From: Tenodera sinensis
Lineage: Eukaryota; Arthropoda; Insecta; Mantodea; Mantidae
Direction of reading: 5' to 3'
Length of the DNA: 64,000 bases
Assembly: GCA_030765045.1 (NCBI GenBank)
Contig: CM060964.1
Span: 281,770,502 to 281,834,501 of the forward strand
The position numbers and the translations under genes are program-made. The notes beneath the pieces were generated by a model that was not told the DNA's origin, did not search any database, and saw nothing but the letters and a program-made list of their open reading frames with translations. Below, one piece after another: positions 41,101 through 53,600 of this stretch (positions within the stretch are counted from its first letter, which is position 1; the number at the start of each line of letters is the position of its first letter).

Positions 41101-44100
41101 CACACTAGCGCTCCGCTTGAGCATTGGCCAGCATTCACGTGCCTTTAACTTTTGCGAGCAGTATAAACAGCAGACTGAAGTATCCCAAAAAGTAGTCCTG
41201 CCAATGTACACAAAGGCATTTCTAACCTCAAATATCACAGGGTTAAAGTATCACACTTACAAACGATAACGCTTCAACATCGTTACCACACAACAAAGAA
41301 CGTAGTCACCTTCGGCAAACCTTGTTCTGCAATAACACTTTTGCATAAAATCACTTCCAAGCGGTAAAATCATAATATATAAGAGGTAGAACTGGAACTT
41401 AAAAATTCAATGCCACAACTGGGATTTGAACCACAGACCTTCCAGTTCTACCTCTTAAACTTTGCCCACACATGGCTTGTGTGTTTAAAAACACCAACAG
41501 TAAGTTTGTTGGCATAAATAAATAATAATTATCATAATATATATTTAATGCACTTCTGTGTAGCAAACAAAAATAACAGCAACTATAACTGCATATACTG
41601 CTCTCAAAGAATTCAAAACAACATCATGCAAACATGAGCAGTACGTCCACAGATAAACTAATTAATATGGCATCTAAACAGAATCCTGCTTTAAAGTCTA
41701 TTGGTTGGTCTCTCTGCAATGCCTTCATAAACAAGAGCTTCTGTGGCAACATAGACGCAATAACACCAGCTATGGCCATAGCTTTGCCATGGTTATGTTA
41801 CAAACAGTTGGTGGCACTAATGCAACCTGACAGATGGGATATCATCAAATATAACCAGACTGCATCATAAGGGGGGAAAAATGTCAAGGTTGCTTTTTGG
41901 GGTATCTCAAATAAGCCGTGCCTACAATAAGACACTAACTGATCCTTCATCTTCATCCAAGAGCAAACGACAAAGAGCAGAACTATATGAGGCTAGAAGT
42001 CATAAAAACATTGTTTCCGAATTATATGATAGAGTTACTTGCAATAAAACTGACAACAAAGGGGATAATAAAAGTAATGAAAGAGAATTCAGAATATAAG
42101 GTGATTAAAACAAAAATTCAGGAATAAAATGTGAACTAGGTACTGAATTGGTAAGGAAATATAAGATAAACTGTTGGAACCTAAAACATCTACAAAACAA
42201 GCAATGATGATCAGGATAAGCTGAGTGAACATTTGTATGAACTTGATACTTCCAGATTACGATACAAGTAATAACAAGGAAGAAAAAGAACGAGGAGGAG
42301 GGGTATGTTTCATCATACATGAAAATGAAGCTACAAACGGAATATTTCATTGTTTCTTGGACATCTCTACTTTTACCTTTCAAGGACATGTTTTATGTAG
42401 AAATGGAATGAAAACTTCTCATTACATTAAATGGACAAAGCTATGTGTTAAAACTGTGTTATTGTGGTAATACATTCACTTGGAGCTCACAACATTTATA
42501 AGGAAAGAAACGGAAAGGAAATACTTTGATAGCAAGTTCTTTATTATCTGGTAGGTATATTGTTTTAGAAATTTAGGTCCTTCAGCAAATCAGAGGGTTT
42601 GACAATTTTTTCAAGGCCTACATAATACATTCAATAAAACTATTTGAAACACAGTAGCATCAGTTATTAGATCAATTTGGGTTCAAGAAAGAAAAAAACA
42701 CAAACTTGAATTCATTAAAAGGTTGTGGTATAACTATATGGTTAGCAGGGGATGGGCAGTGATTCCCCAGGATTTTCAGCCAAATAGTCTATTCTATCAT
42801 GGATTTAAATTCACGCAAAATTATTCATTCTGAACTAGTTCAAAGAGGTTTTTCTCAGACACTAACAGTATTAATGAGGTATGATCATGTTTAGCATTTT
42901 GGACTAGGAGAGGGGTTGTGACAGCATGGGCAGAATGGCCCCATGACGTCAGCGGTTTATGTAAGCTCAGGTGATGTGGTTTTTTCTTCTTCTTTTTTTT
43001 TTTTTTTGAGAGAGAGATTGGGTTAAGTCAAGATCTTACTGCTCAATGGAGGACTCCACGAGGTGATGGCACCATAACCACAACTAGTACAGTTGGTTAG
43101 CTCCGAGATATTATTAGACAAGCTTAATCATTGTAAAGGATGACTTATAAAGGGCCTGAAATTTAAGGCAAACCATAAGAAAGCTAAAGAAGAGCCAAGA
43201 TGTATTGACAGCATGCTAAAGAGTCACCTTCAAGATGTTGAGTTAAGTTCTGGTGTAGAAGATAGAAGACATGTAATTTTACTTATTGGAGGAGTACCCA
43301 TGCATGGCTGGGACTGTCAGCTGGATCAACTACAGTAGAACGCAGTTTGGGAAGACGTGGTTTCAAAGGCAACTGACTGTGTCACAGTGATTACTAGGGT
43401 TAGGATATTTATGACCTAAAAATCACCATAATATGCACACAAAAATATGCTATTATAACCTATCATTTACCAAAATATGCACAATAACATAAATACGACC
43501 TAACAATATTAAAATACGGTAAAATTTCTATTGTAAAATAAATTAGTAAGTCAGTTGTGATAATGGACTATTAGAGAATCAAATGCACATGAGAAGCAAA
43601 CTAAACTATGCAATTTGACATTCCTGTACGATTTTTATTAACATTATAGGAACACACTTAACCTACGTGCTTTCAACATCCTCATTCTACTTCATACAAG
43701 CTCTGAGTTGCAATACACAATGAATACCTTGTGCAAATTTTCAAATAAAGATTTCCTATTGTCAGTCAACAAAGCCTTGTACTTCGAAAAGCTCCTTTCT
43801 ACTTCAAGTGACACAAGAGGAGCATATTTAAAATGAACATCATTTGAATCTAAATCTCAATGATTAAGAGAACTTTTCGCCCAACAAAAAGGAACCTTGA
43901 TGATACCCTTCGTTTTTTTTTTTTCTAACACCTTTTCCATTTTCTTTGACAATTCTTTTCCAACTTTACCACAAACACCCCCTAATTTATTCATAACTTT
44001 TTTCACTTTACTAGTACACTTTGCTTTACCAGTGGCATTTCCGATTCCTCCAAAGCAGTTATGACAGCAGGAATAAATCCAAAATTTGATTTTATGTATC

Positions 44101-47100
44101 AAAGTTTGCCTTAAATTTCACCATTAGACATTAATTCTTGGGTTAGTCCAATTGAAGTAGCTTCACTATCAAATGAATCAATGATGCTTTTCACAACGTT
44201 GAAGTTCTCGCAGTAATAGTTGCAGGCATCAATTGAGGGGCATTTTTTCAAAACTCAATAGATGCAAAATTTTATGAAATTGGGTTATATATAGTATCGG
44301 CATAATTTTCACCTTCTGCATCGTTCTGTGAAATCAGATTTTGCAAAATTCTATTCTTGTCCTGTGTAGAAGCTAGGGAATATCAGCAGTTTTTTCAAAA
44401 CTCGATAGATGCACTTGCTCAGTTAAAGCAAAGGTCGATAGATGCAATTTTATGATTTTATAATCCAAAGTGTAGCAACCTCAATTCTATGAAACACGTG
44501 TTGGCATTGACTGCCATCTCACTGTTGCGATTCTTGGAATTCTCAATCATTTCTGCAAGCTTTGTACACTGCTGCTTCGTTGGAAATAACTCTGAACTCA
44601 GGTTGTGCACTTGGATTTCACATTCATTTCTGCAAGCTTTTTGTTCCATTTATATCCCGCCTTTAACTGCAGAGGTCATCGGCGACCTTGCCTATTGGCA
44701 ATGGTGTTACTCGTTTAACACTGGGTTTTTCGTCTTTGGGGTTTTTATACGTTGAATTCACACATACATTCACACTTTCATTCACACTTCCAGAATCAGA
44801 GAAGGATGAAGAACAATCTTGACTGGAGAAGAATTCCTACCCCCGTGCCGGGAATCGAACCAGGGACCCCTTGCAAACAGTCAGGTGCTTCTACAAGTTT
44901 TGTTATACTTACATGGCATTTTTATTCTTAGTTGAGACACTGCACTGTACTATGCACAATGGGCAGGAGCTCAGATTGTGAAACTGTACCAGTCGTAGAA
45001 TGCGCTGGAGGTAGAAATTACAAAAACAAGGAAAGGAAATCAAACTGCAAGCCAAGGAAAACTCATACTCCAGCAATTACATGTTCAGGTAGTCTCGAGT
45101 GCACTCCACGAAATCCTAAAACTAAAGCTTCCAAGGAATCACAGGGGTGTCAAAAGTTAGATTATCTCTCCTGGCTAGAAAATTTCACTTATCTGGGAAT
45201 GCGCCAAAGGAAACCAGAGGAGGTGACAGAACAGGAATATTACAGAAGGGCATTACTGCTGCTATAAAGCAAGACATTAAGAAGTACAGATGTAGAGAAA
45301 GCCACTATGGAAGAGCAAAATCAATTAGAGGATATTTACCTCCAGAACTTAATATCAGAAAAATGTGGACCAATTTTTGCAACGAAAGAAGATTAAGAAA
45401 TCTACAAGTCTGCTCATTGTCAAATATAAAGACATATTTTACAACTTCTTCAATCTTTTATTCTGTACACCACACACTGACACATGGGACTGATGAAGAT
45501 TAAGACAGAGGCAGATGTGGAAAAGAGAAACAAACTAAGAACCATGTACAGACTGCACAAGCACTAATAAAGGTGAAAGCTTACTTATTCATATTGTTTG
45601 AAATTTCTTTGTGTGCATTCAATATGTTTATTATATAAATAAAACAAAATATATGTTATTGTGAATGTAGCAGTACTTGGTTTCCAAGTTTATACCTAAT
45701 AAAATAATCCTTATAAGCATTAATATGTTGGTTGTATAGTACATTATGTATTATAAAGAGGTGAAAATAAATTAAAAAATAATAAATGCATAAATAAAAA
45801 GCAAGAAAAACAATAAATGACAAAAATAACGAAATTTATGTCTTAATTTCTCGCTCATGCAGAAAAGTTGATCAGAATCCATCGGCTTTTGAAAAAACTC
45901 CTCATTTTCAAACCCAAAATTTGCACCTGTCAAACTGTTATTTGCTTCTTTTCACATTCAATGGGACAGTATCATTTTGTGCATCTATCGAGTTTTGAAA
46001 AAACACTACTCAATTCGGACCCCCATCTTGTAAAAATGGGAGATGGTGGCAAGGGAATGTCTGGAGCAACAACTTAAATGCTGCAACACGTGAAGGGGCT
46101 TTCAAAAATACCTTTTTAACACACTCAATAAATTTGTCGTCACTGAATTTACTACAAATCTCCTCTGCGACTCGGTGCAAGGCGTGAGTTAAACAAGTCA
46201 CATGCACATTTTATTGTACAATGCTTTTAGAGAATTGGCAGTTTTCACCATATAAGGTGCAGCATCCGTTACGTGTCATGCTTAACACTTTTGGGCATAT
46301 GGCACCCATAGATCTGTGGGACAACTTAGAAATGGTGGAAAAATTTACTTTTTCTAAATGTTCAGTTTATTAGAAACTTTTCTCCTGGACCATCTTCTTC
46401 CAAAGTTCCCACAATGACATTTGCAATACAGGATGTAAATGAATAACACTGCATGAATTTTGCTGGTAATAGAGGGTTCATAGACAATCAATTTGAGATA
46501 ACAAACCAATGGTCTATGACGTTGAATTAATAAATTATACGCATTCAAAGTAATTAGATTGTGACCAATAAATCATAAACAGAAAGAAATATATCAATAT
46601 TATCCACTGGAATCAAAATAGTGCTTATTTGGAAGTTAGTAAAGCCTGTCTGTTGAGTCTCTGAAGAAGCATTTCTAAATTGTAGCGTTACAAAAATCGC
46701 TTATGTTGGAGCCTTAACATGTGGCTGCACGCCACTGCAATGCATAACAGGTTGTAGCGAGCGGCTATAGAACTATAGGCTAGTTCTAAAATATGTGGCT
46801 TGACTGTACAGTTAAGCCGACTGACTGACTGGACCAAATGATTCAGAGAAATCTGTGTTCAACCCCGGAGAGTGCCAAACTTTTTAACCCCCTTTCTTTT
46901 ACATTTTGAAAGCAATGTTGTGCTTATGCTTTATAATAGCAAAATACCACCATCATGTACAATGCACATAGTATTGTTTACTTCTATTACATAATTTACT
47001 TCCTGATTGTTTCTCACTCCCCAATTCTGTGCACCACAATTTACAGGTTCAAACAGTTGTCTAAGTATTGTTTATCGTTCATTGTTCACTGTGGTACACC

Positions 47101-50100
47101 AAACTTCAGACCCATAGGTTACTACTGGCCTTTAATGGTTTATAAACTTTGGGTTTAGTATTTATTGTTCCATCAGAAAAAGTCTTTATTTGAATGATAA
47201 GCTCATTCCCTGCCTGTATTCTTTCTCTAACTGTATTGTTCAATTTATTATCAGATTTAATTAAGGTACCAAGATATGAAACCTGCACTTACTCATTATT
47301 TATTTCCTTACCTTTGCTCTGCTTAATTCAACCTATGTTTGTAATAATTCAATCGCATGTACCTCTTTCAAGTGCTAATCAATTATTTACTTGTTTCTAA
47401 ACTGCTATAGTAGGCACAGCTTGTTGAGATACCCCAAAAAACAACCTTGACGTTCTTCCCCCATTATGGTGCAGTCTGGTTATATTTGGTGATATTCCAT
47501 CCGTTAGGTTGCATTAGTGCCGCCAAATGTTCGTGACATATAACCATGGTAAAGTTACGGCCATAGCTGGTGTTATTGCGTCTGTTGTTGCCACAGAAGC
47601 CATTGTTTATGAACGTGTTGCAGAAAGGCCAACCAATACATTTTAAAACAAGATTCTGTTTAGACGCCATATTAATTAATCAATCAGCAGACGTACTGCT
47701 CCTGTTTGCGTGATTTAGTCTTGAATTCTTATAGAGCAATATATGCAGTTATAGTTACTGCTGTTATTTTTGTGTTTGCTACACAGTAATGCATTAAATA
47801 TATATTATGATATTTAACGCTCGGAAGTGATTTCATCCAAAAGTGTTATTGCAGAACAAGATTTGCCGAAGGTTAATACGTTCTTTGTTGTGTGGTAATG
47901 ATGTTCAAGCATTATTATCGTTTGAAAGTATGTTACTTTAACCCCGTGATATTTGAGGTTAGAAATGCCTTTATTATGCACATTGGCAGGACTGCTTTTT
48001 GGAATTCTTTTGTCAGCTGTTTAATATAATTTTGGCCACTGCCGATAAACTGCGTCCACTATAGTTAGGCTTGAACCATCTGATTTAAGTGAGAACAAAG
48101 TTCTCAGTGTGCTCATAATATTTAGGTCATGCAGGTGTAAATAATAGTTAAAGTTTAAACATTAGTTAAAGGAAAAATTACAACGCAACACAAATGTTTC
48201 CTGTAAATCAAATTGAATTAAGCATGCACTTATGAAGAAAGAAAGAACCAACCAAACAAATAAAACAAACCTATTAAACCTACAAACACAAACAACAAAG
48301 TAGGAAAGGAGGAAAGGAAGAAAGGAGGAAAGGAGGGAGGGAAGGGAAGGAAAGGGAAAAGGAAAGGCAAAAGGAAAAGGAAAAGGGAGAAGGGAGAAGG
48401 GAGAAGGGAGAAGGGAGAAGGGAGAAAGGAAAGGAAAGGAAAGGAAAGGAAAGGAAAGGAAAGGAAAGGAAGGGGGAGAGTGAGTTGTGTTTAAGGACCC
48501 ATCAACAACTAGGTCATTAGGGTCAGAAGTCCAAAAATAAAAATAAGCAAACTACTACTAAAAACTAACCCTTTAAAAGTTAAAAAGTCGAAGATATAAT
48601 AACTAAAAAAATTAATGTTAAAAGCACTAAAAAGTGAGCTAAAACGGCTAAAAGTTAACAGGTAAAAACATGACTTACCAAAAAACTTTAGCTGGTAACA
48701 CAGTTAAAAAGATAAAAACACTGTAACTAAAACGTCCTAAAATTTTAAATCTGCCAAGATAAAAGCACCTTACACTTGCTTGCCAAAATCAATCTTGGCA
48801 ACAAACTGCAGTACTGTTTTTACAGCTACTGGGTCGTTGCCTAAAACAGAGCACAGTGTAAGACCCAGGCCAACGGACTGGCACTCACGTCCGTATTGTG
48901 GACAATCAAGGACATGTGTGATGGAGAGTGGAACATTGCACGTCGCACAGACAGGCTCTTGATCACCATGCAAAAGATGTCCATGCGTGGCTTGAGTGTG
49001 GCCTATCCTCAGGCGGGTTAAGACCACTTCATCCCGCCTGGAATTCCTGCTGCTGGTCTGCCAGGGTTGTACAGTGTCCTTTATTGTCCGTAACTGAGTG
49101 CCAGCTAACGCTTACCAAGATTGCTGCCAGAGGGTAAAAAGATGTCGACGAAAGTACTTGTGCACATCTATATAAGGAAGCGTATGGGTGGAAAATTCTG
49201 GAAGACGAGATGCAGACTTCACAGCCGCATCCGACACTTCATTGCCTGGAATACCCACATGGCCTGGGATCCACGTAAAAACAACCTGGTATCTGAGAGA
49301 CAGTAGTTGCAAGATCGTCTGGATTTTAACAATGAATGCCGAGGTACCAATAAACTGTTGCAGGTCCTGGAGAGTGCTTAAGTGTCAGAATAGATAAAAC
49401 TTCCAGGACCTGAACTGGAGATAAAAAGTAGGAATTAAAATATGGCAAACAGCTCGGCTGTAAATACTGAACGGGCGTCTGGAAGGTGGTACGTGTGAAC
49501 GTCACCGCTGTATATGAAAGTGGAACCCATCGCGCTACCCATCTGTGAACCATCAGTAAATACCGGAGTATGAATCCGGTATCGGCCCAATACTGCAGTG
49601 AAGAGTTGACGAAACACCGAGTGAGGGGTAGCTAACCTCGCACAGCTCAACAGCTCCAGGTCAAAGCATGCACGCTGGAGTTGCCAGGGAGGGCATCGGT
49701 CAAGTGAATGTCGCTCTACAGCTGGCAGTTGGAGATCGTGTGCAGTCAACAGTTCTCAAAACCTGATGCCACTTGGACGGGAGATAGTTGTATTCCGCAT
49801 ATAATGGTACAAAAGGTCTCGACGCAATACAGGTTGAAATGAAGGATAACCTGGATGAGCGGCCACAAAGGAACAAAGTAACAACAACCGTCAGACAGAC
49901 AGTGGGGGTTTGCCAGAATCAGCATACACACAATCCACTCTACTTGAATGGAATGCCCCAGTAGCGAGATGGATACCAGTGTGATGTATTGTATCTAAAA
50001 AGGCGGAGTTTAGAGGCAGAACCGGCACCATAGATAAAACAGTCGCAGTCTAATTTGGACCGCACCAGTGAGCGATACAACCTCAACATGACTGTGTGAT

Positions 50101-50632
50101 CGCCGCCCCATGATGCCCCAGATAAAATCCTGAGTATCCGAAGCGAACGATCACAGGAAGCACACAGATAACGAATATGAGGAAGGAAGGAAGGTAGGAA
50201 GGAAGGAAGGAAGGAAGGTAGGTAGGTAGGAAGGAAGGTAGGAAGGAAGGAAGGAAGGTAGGTAGGTAGGTAGGTAGGTAGGTAGGAAGGCAGGTAGGAA
50301 GGAAGGTAGGTAGGAAGGAAGGAGGAACTAACGAAAGAGGGACTAAGGAAAGAGGAAGTAAGGAAGGAAAGAGGAAGTAAGGAAGGAAAGAGGAAGTAAG
50401 GAAGGAAAGAGGAAGTAAAGAAGGAAAGAGGAAGTAAGGAAGGAAAGAGGAAGTAAAGAAGGAAAGAGGAAGGAAGGAAGCAGGGAGGAAAGAACGAAGG
50501 AAAGAAGGAAAGAAAGAAGGGAAGACAGAAGGAAAGGAGGAAAGAAAGAAGAAAGAAAGGAAAGAAAAAAGGAAAGAAAAAGAACGAAAGGAAAGAAAGA
50601 AAGGATAGAAAGGAAAGAAAGGGAAGAAAGGA

Positions 50633-50663
<31 letters not shown>

Positions 50664-53600
50664 GCAAGAAAAAAGAAGGAAAGAAGAAAAGAAAAAGAAA
50701 GAAAAGGAAAGAAGAAAAAAAAAGAAAGGAAAGAAAGAAAAGAAAGAAAGAAAAAGAAAGAAAGAAAGAAAGAAAGAAAGAAAAAGAAAGGACAAAAAAT
50801 ATGGGATTGAGAGTATTTGAACCCGCTCTTTTAACAGGTGCATACCTTCGTGTCGTTGCACCATATCCATTATGTTAAAGACTTTTAACAGGTGCATACC
50901 TTCGTGTCGTTGCACCATATCCATTATGTTAAAGACTTTTAACAGGTGCATACCTTCGTGTCGTTGCACCATATCCATTATGTTAAAGACTTTTAACAGG
51001 TGCATACCTTCGTGTCGTTGCACCATATCCATTATGTTAAAGACTTTTAACAGGTGCATACCTTCGTGTCGTTGCACCATATCCATTATGTTAAAGACTT
51101 TTAACAGGTGCATACCTTCGTGTCGTTGCACCATATCCATTATGTTAAAGAGACAGGCTATGGAATTTGCCCGATTGTTCCCTCATCATGCCTTACAGCT
51201 GCAGTGAGCATGATCAGTGGCTTGCATACCCTCAAACAATTTTAAGGCAGAGTTCTGTAATTTGTAATACTAGACCACAGATTTCCTATCTCAAATTGAT
51301 TGTCTATGAACTGTCTATCACACTAAAATTCGTGCAGTGTTATTTATTTACACCCTGTTTATCTTACCAGAGGGTCTGTGGTTTCATCAATTGATACCCA
51401 AACTTTTTTATTTACAAGCTGCTGTCTGCTTTGTTGTATTGTTTTTTCATAGCTTCGGCTGACAGTTATTTCTTAATGTGGAAGAATCAGAAAGAGATTT
51501 GCCTGTGTATTTTTCTAAGAATTCATGAAATTTTGGATGGTTTAGTTTACTTAAGGGAATATCAGCACAAAGAAAAGCTGAACAAAGTTCTTCGCAGAGT
51601 GGTGAATAAGACTGGCAAGATTCACCTAGGAGCATTTGCTGTAGTGTTTGTTAATTTTCAATCCGTTGTACTCCATGTTTGTGTTATCTGTTGCCACATG
51701 TTGCTGAACGTTAAATGACTTCCCCACAGTTACCTACTCTTACGTCGCACAGTTTACAATACAGTGTTTTACAGTCACTTGAAATACTTTCTCCCCATAT
51801 TGAGACACAAACTTTTTCGGTTTTACTTGAACATTTTGCTTTACTATAAGCATTTTTTACTTTCTATACTGGTAAGTAGGGGAAGTATTGTATTCCACCC
51901 AAAAATTTGATGTCGAGATTTCACCGGAAATATATGTTTTAAGATCCCTTGAATCCCAAAAAGGCATTTTAAGAAAAAGATCCGTGTGTGTGTCTGTGGA
52001 CAGCATAACTCAAAAATGAAAAGTCGGTTAAAAACCAAAGTTGATATTTAAGTTTAATGTCTTTCAAGGATGTGACACAAAGATTTTGAAGAAAATAGCC
52101 TCACCCTAAACTACCCTTTGCATGGAAAATTTTTCGAAAATTTTGATTTTCCTGAAAATGGCTCTAATGATTTTGATTAAAATGTCATATGTTTGAGATA
52201 TTTTTATGACAAATGAAATATATATCTTGAATTTTCTGGCTATAGCCCCTGTAGTCATATTTACTCTGGATGACTTTTGCATAACTGGTAAACTGTTAGA
52301 GATAGACCAAATCTTACTATACAAAAAATGTAGATCTTGCTAAAATACACAATTTATGTCTAAATAAATTTTCTTGTAAGGTGAACCATTTTGGAGATAT
52401 TCCTTGTGTGTGTGTGTGTTTCGGAAAACTTATAACTTTCGTGAAATCGATCGTTCATTTTTTTATATGTTAAGTGTGCTTCTTGAAAAAGTGAAAATAT
52501 GACAAATATAACCATTTACTTACTAAAATATACTCTATCAGAGAGAAATGGCCATATATGCAAAAATATGACAAATTAGGTTAATTCATTTCACTGTTTC
52601 ATAAGAAGCATTTATATGTATTTAAGCAACATGTCAGTCCTACCAAAAAATATATGTCCTATCATAAAAATCCTAGCCCTAGTGATTACATTATCTGGAG
52701 AAAGCCAGGGTCCCCGCATGTAAAAATGTTTCATAGTTTGAATGGGGTTGGTGCCGGACTAGGTAAAGGATGGAGCAACCGAATATGACATAAGTACTTT
52801 GTTGTGTGATTAAGGAACTGAAGTTTGCTGCAACATTTGTAGTAAAACCTAACTGTGTGTTTAAGAAAAACTTGCACTGCATAAAGCTTTATTGGGGGGG
52901 AGGGCGCGGGGAGTTTACGGTAATTAGTTTCGCAGCGAACAAGCTTATTAAGTAAGCCTGGTTGTGAACCAAGTTTGCATAGCATTTTGGTACATAAAGC
53001 TAAAATCATTTGTATACTCAAATCCAGTTTAACGGAAAGGAGGTGGTGGTTTCACAAGTAGAGTAAAAGACTCAGGCTTGGCTGAGCATTTTAAAGTGTT
53101 CTAAATGGTTAAAATTTCTCCAACTTATTTATGTAAATGTGCTCATGCAGGAATTTTTTATTTTAAGATGTGCCGAGGTGTTTAAATTTGTGTAGTTTTA
53201 TTATGTAGATATGTTACTAGCTTATTAAAGTTCCATTTTCTAAGCTACAGATACATTCACTATCCACGCGGTCCTTTGGGGCGGCATAAGAAGGGCATAA
53301 GAGATCAGGCTATGAGATAAATAATGTAAGTTAAGAAGTTAAAGCCAAGAGGCACAAAAGCAGTGCAAGACATAAAGGTATAAGATATCTTAAAAACTCA
53401 GTACACAGAACATGAATTTTACATGGCATTTGTCTAAAAGTCTAATGAAAAATATAATTAAAATGGTAGAAAAACAATAGACAGAATTAATGGTATGGAA
53501 GCCACAACAAAATAACCACTTATAGTGGGCTGCACTAAACTGTAGCAAGCACAGTGCCATATTAATTGAAAAATGTACATCAATTCTTCCTCATAAAAGG

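Larger units (their letters stand above)
43395..52681 (-). mobile_element. hAT transposon, full ends, inflated to 9.3 kb by nested insertions
   Basis: The exact 8-bp TSD GTGATTAC flanks it (43387-43394 and 52682-52689). The termini are inverted repeats, TAGGGTTAGGATATTTATGA on the left and TAGGGCTAGGATTTTTATGA read inward from the right, 18 of 20 identical. Transposase remnants lie on the minus strand in order: N-terminal part at 51640-51447, middle at 46290-46010, and C-terminal part at 44105-43640. Between them lie LINEs, repeats S and U, microsatellites, a minisatellite, an R copy and an unknown ORF. It is non-functional. Confidence 0.85.

Noticed and set aside
41667..47670. Conserved small protein MASKQN in repeat U
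   Set aside because: The two copies share start and end but the middles are in different frames, so selection on a protein is not supported.
50083..51140. Long ORFs of 194 and 265 codons rich in Ser, Phe and Leu
   Set aside because: They are translations of the purine microsatellite and minisatellite and have no domain.
50828..51150. Direct repeats resembling a CRISPR array
   Set aside because: The 54-bp units are contiguous with no spacers and the genome is animal. It is a minisatellite.
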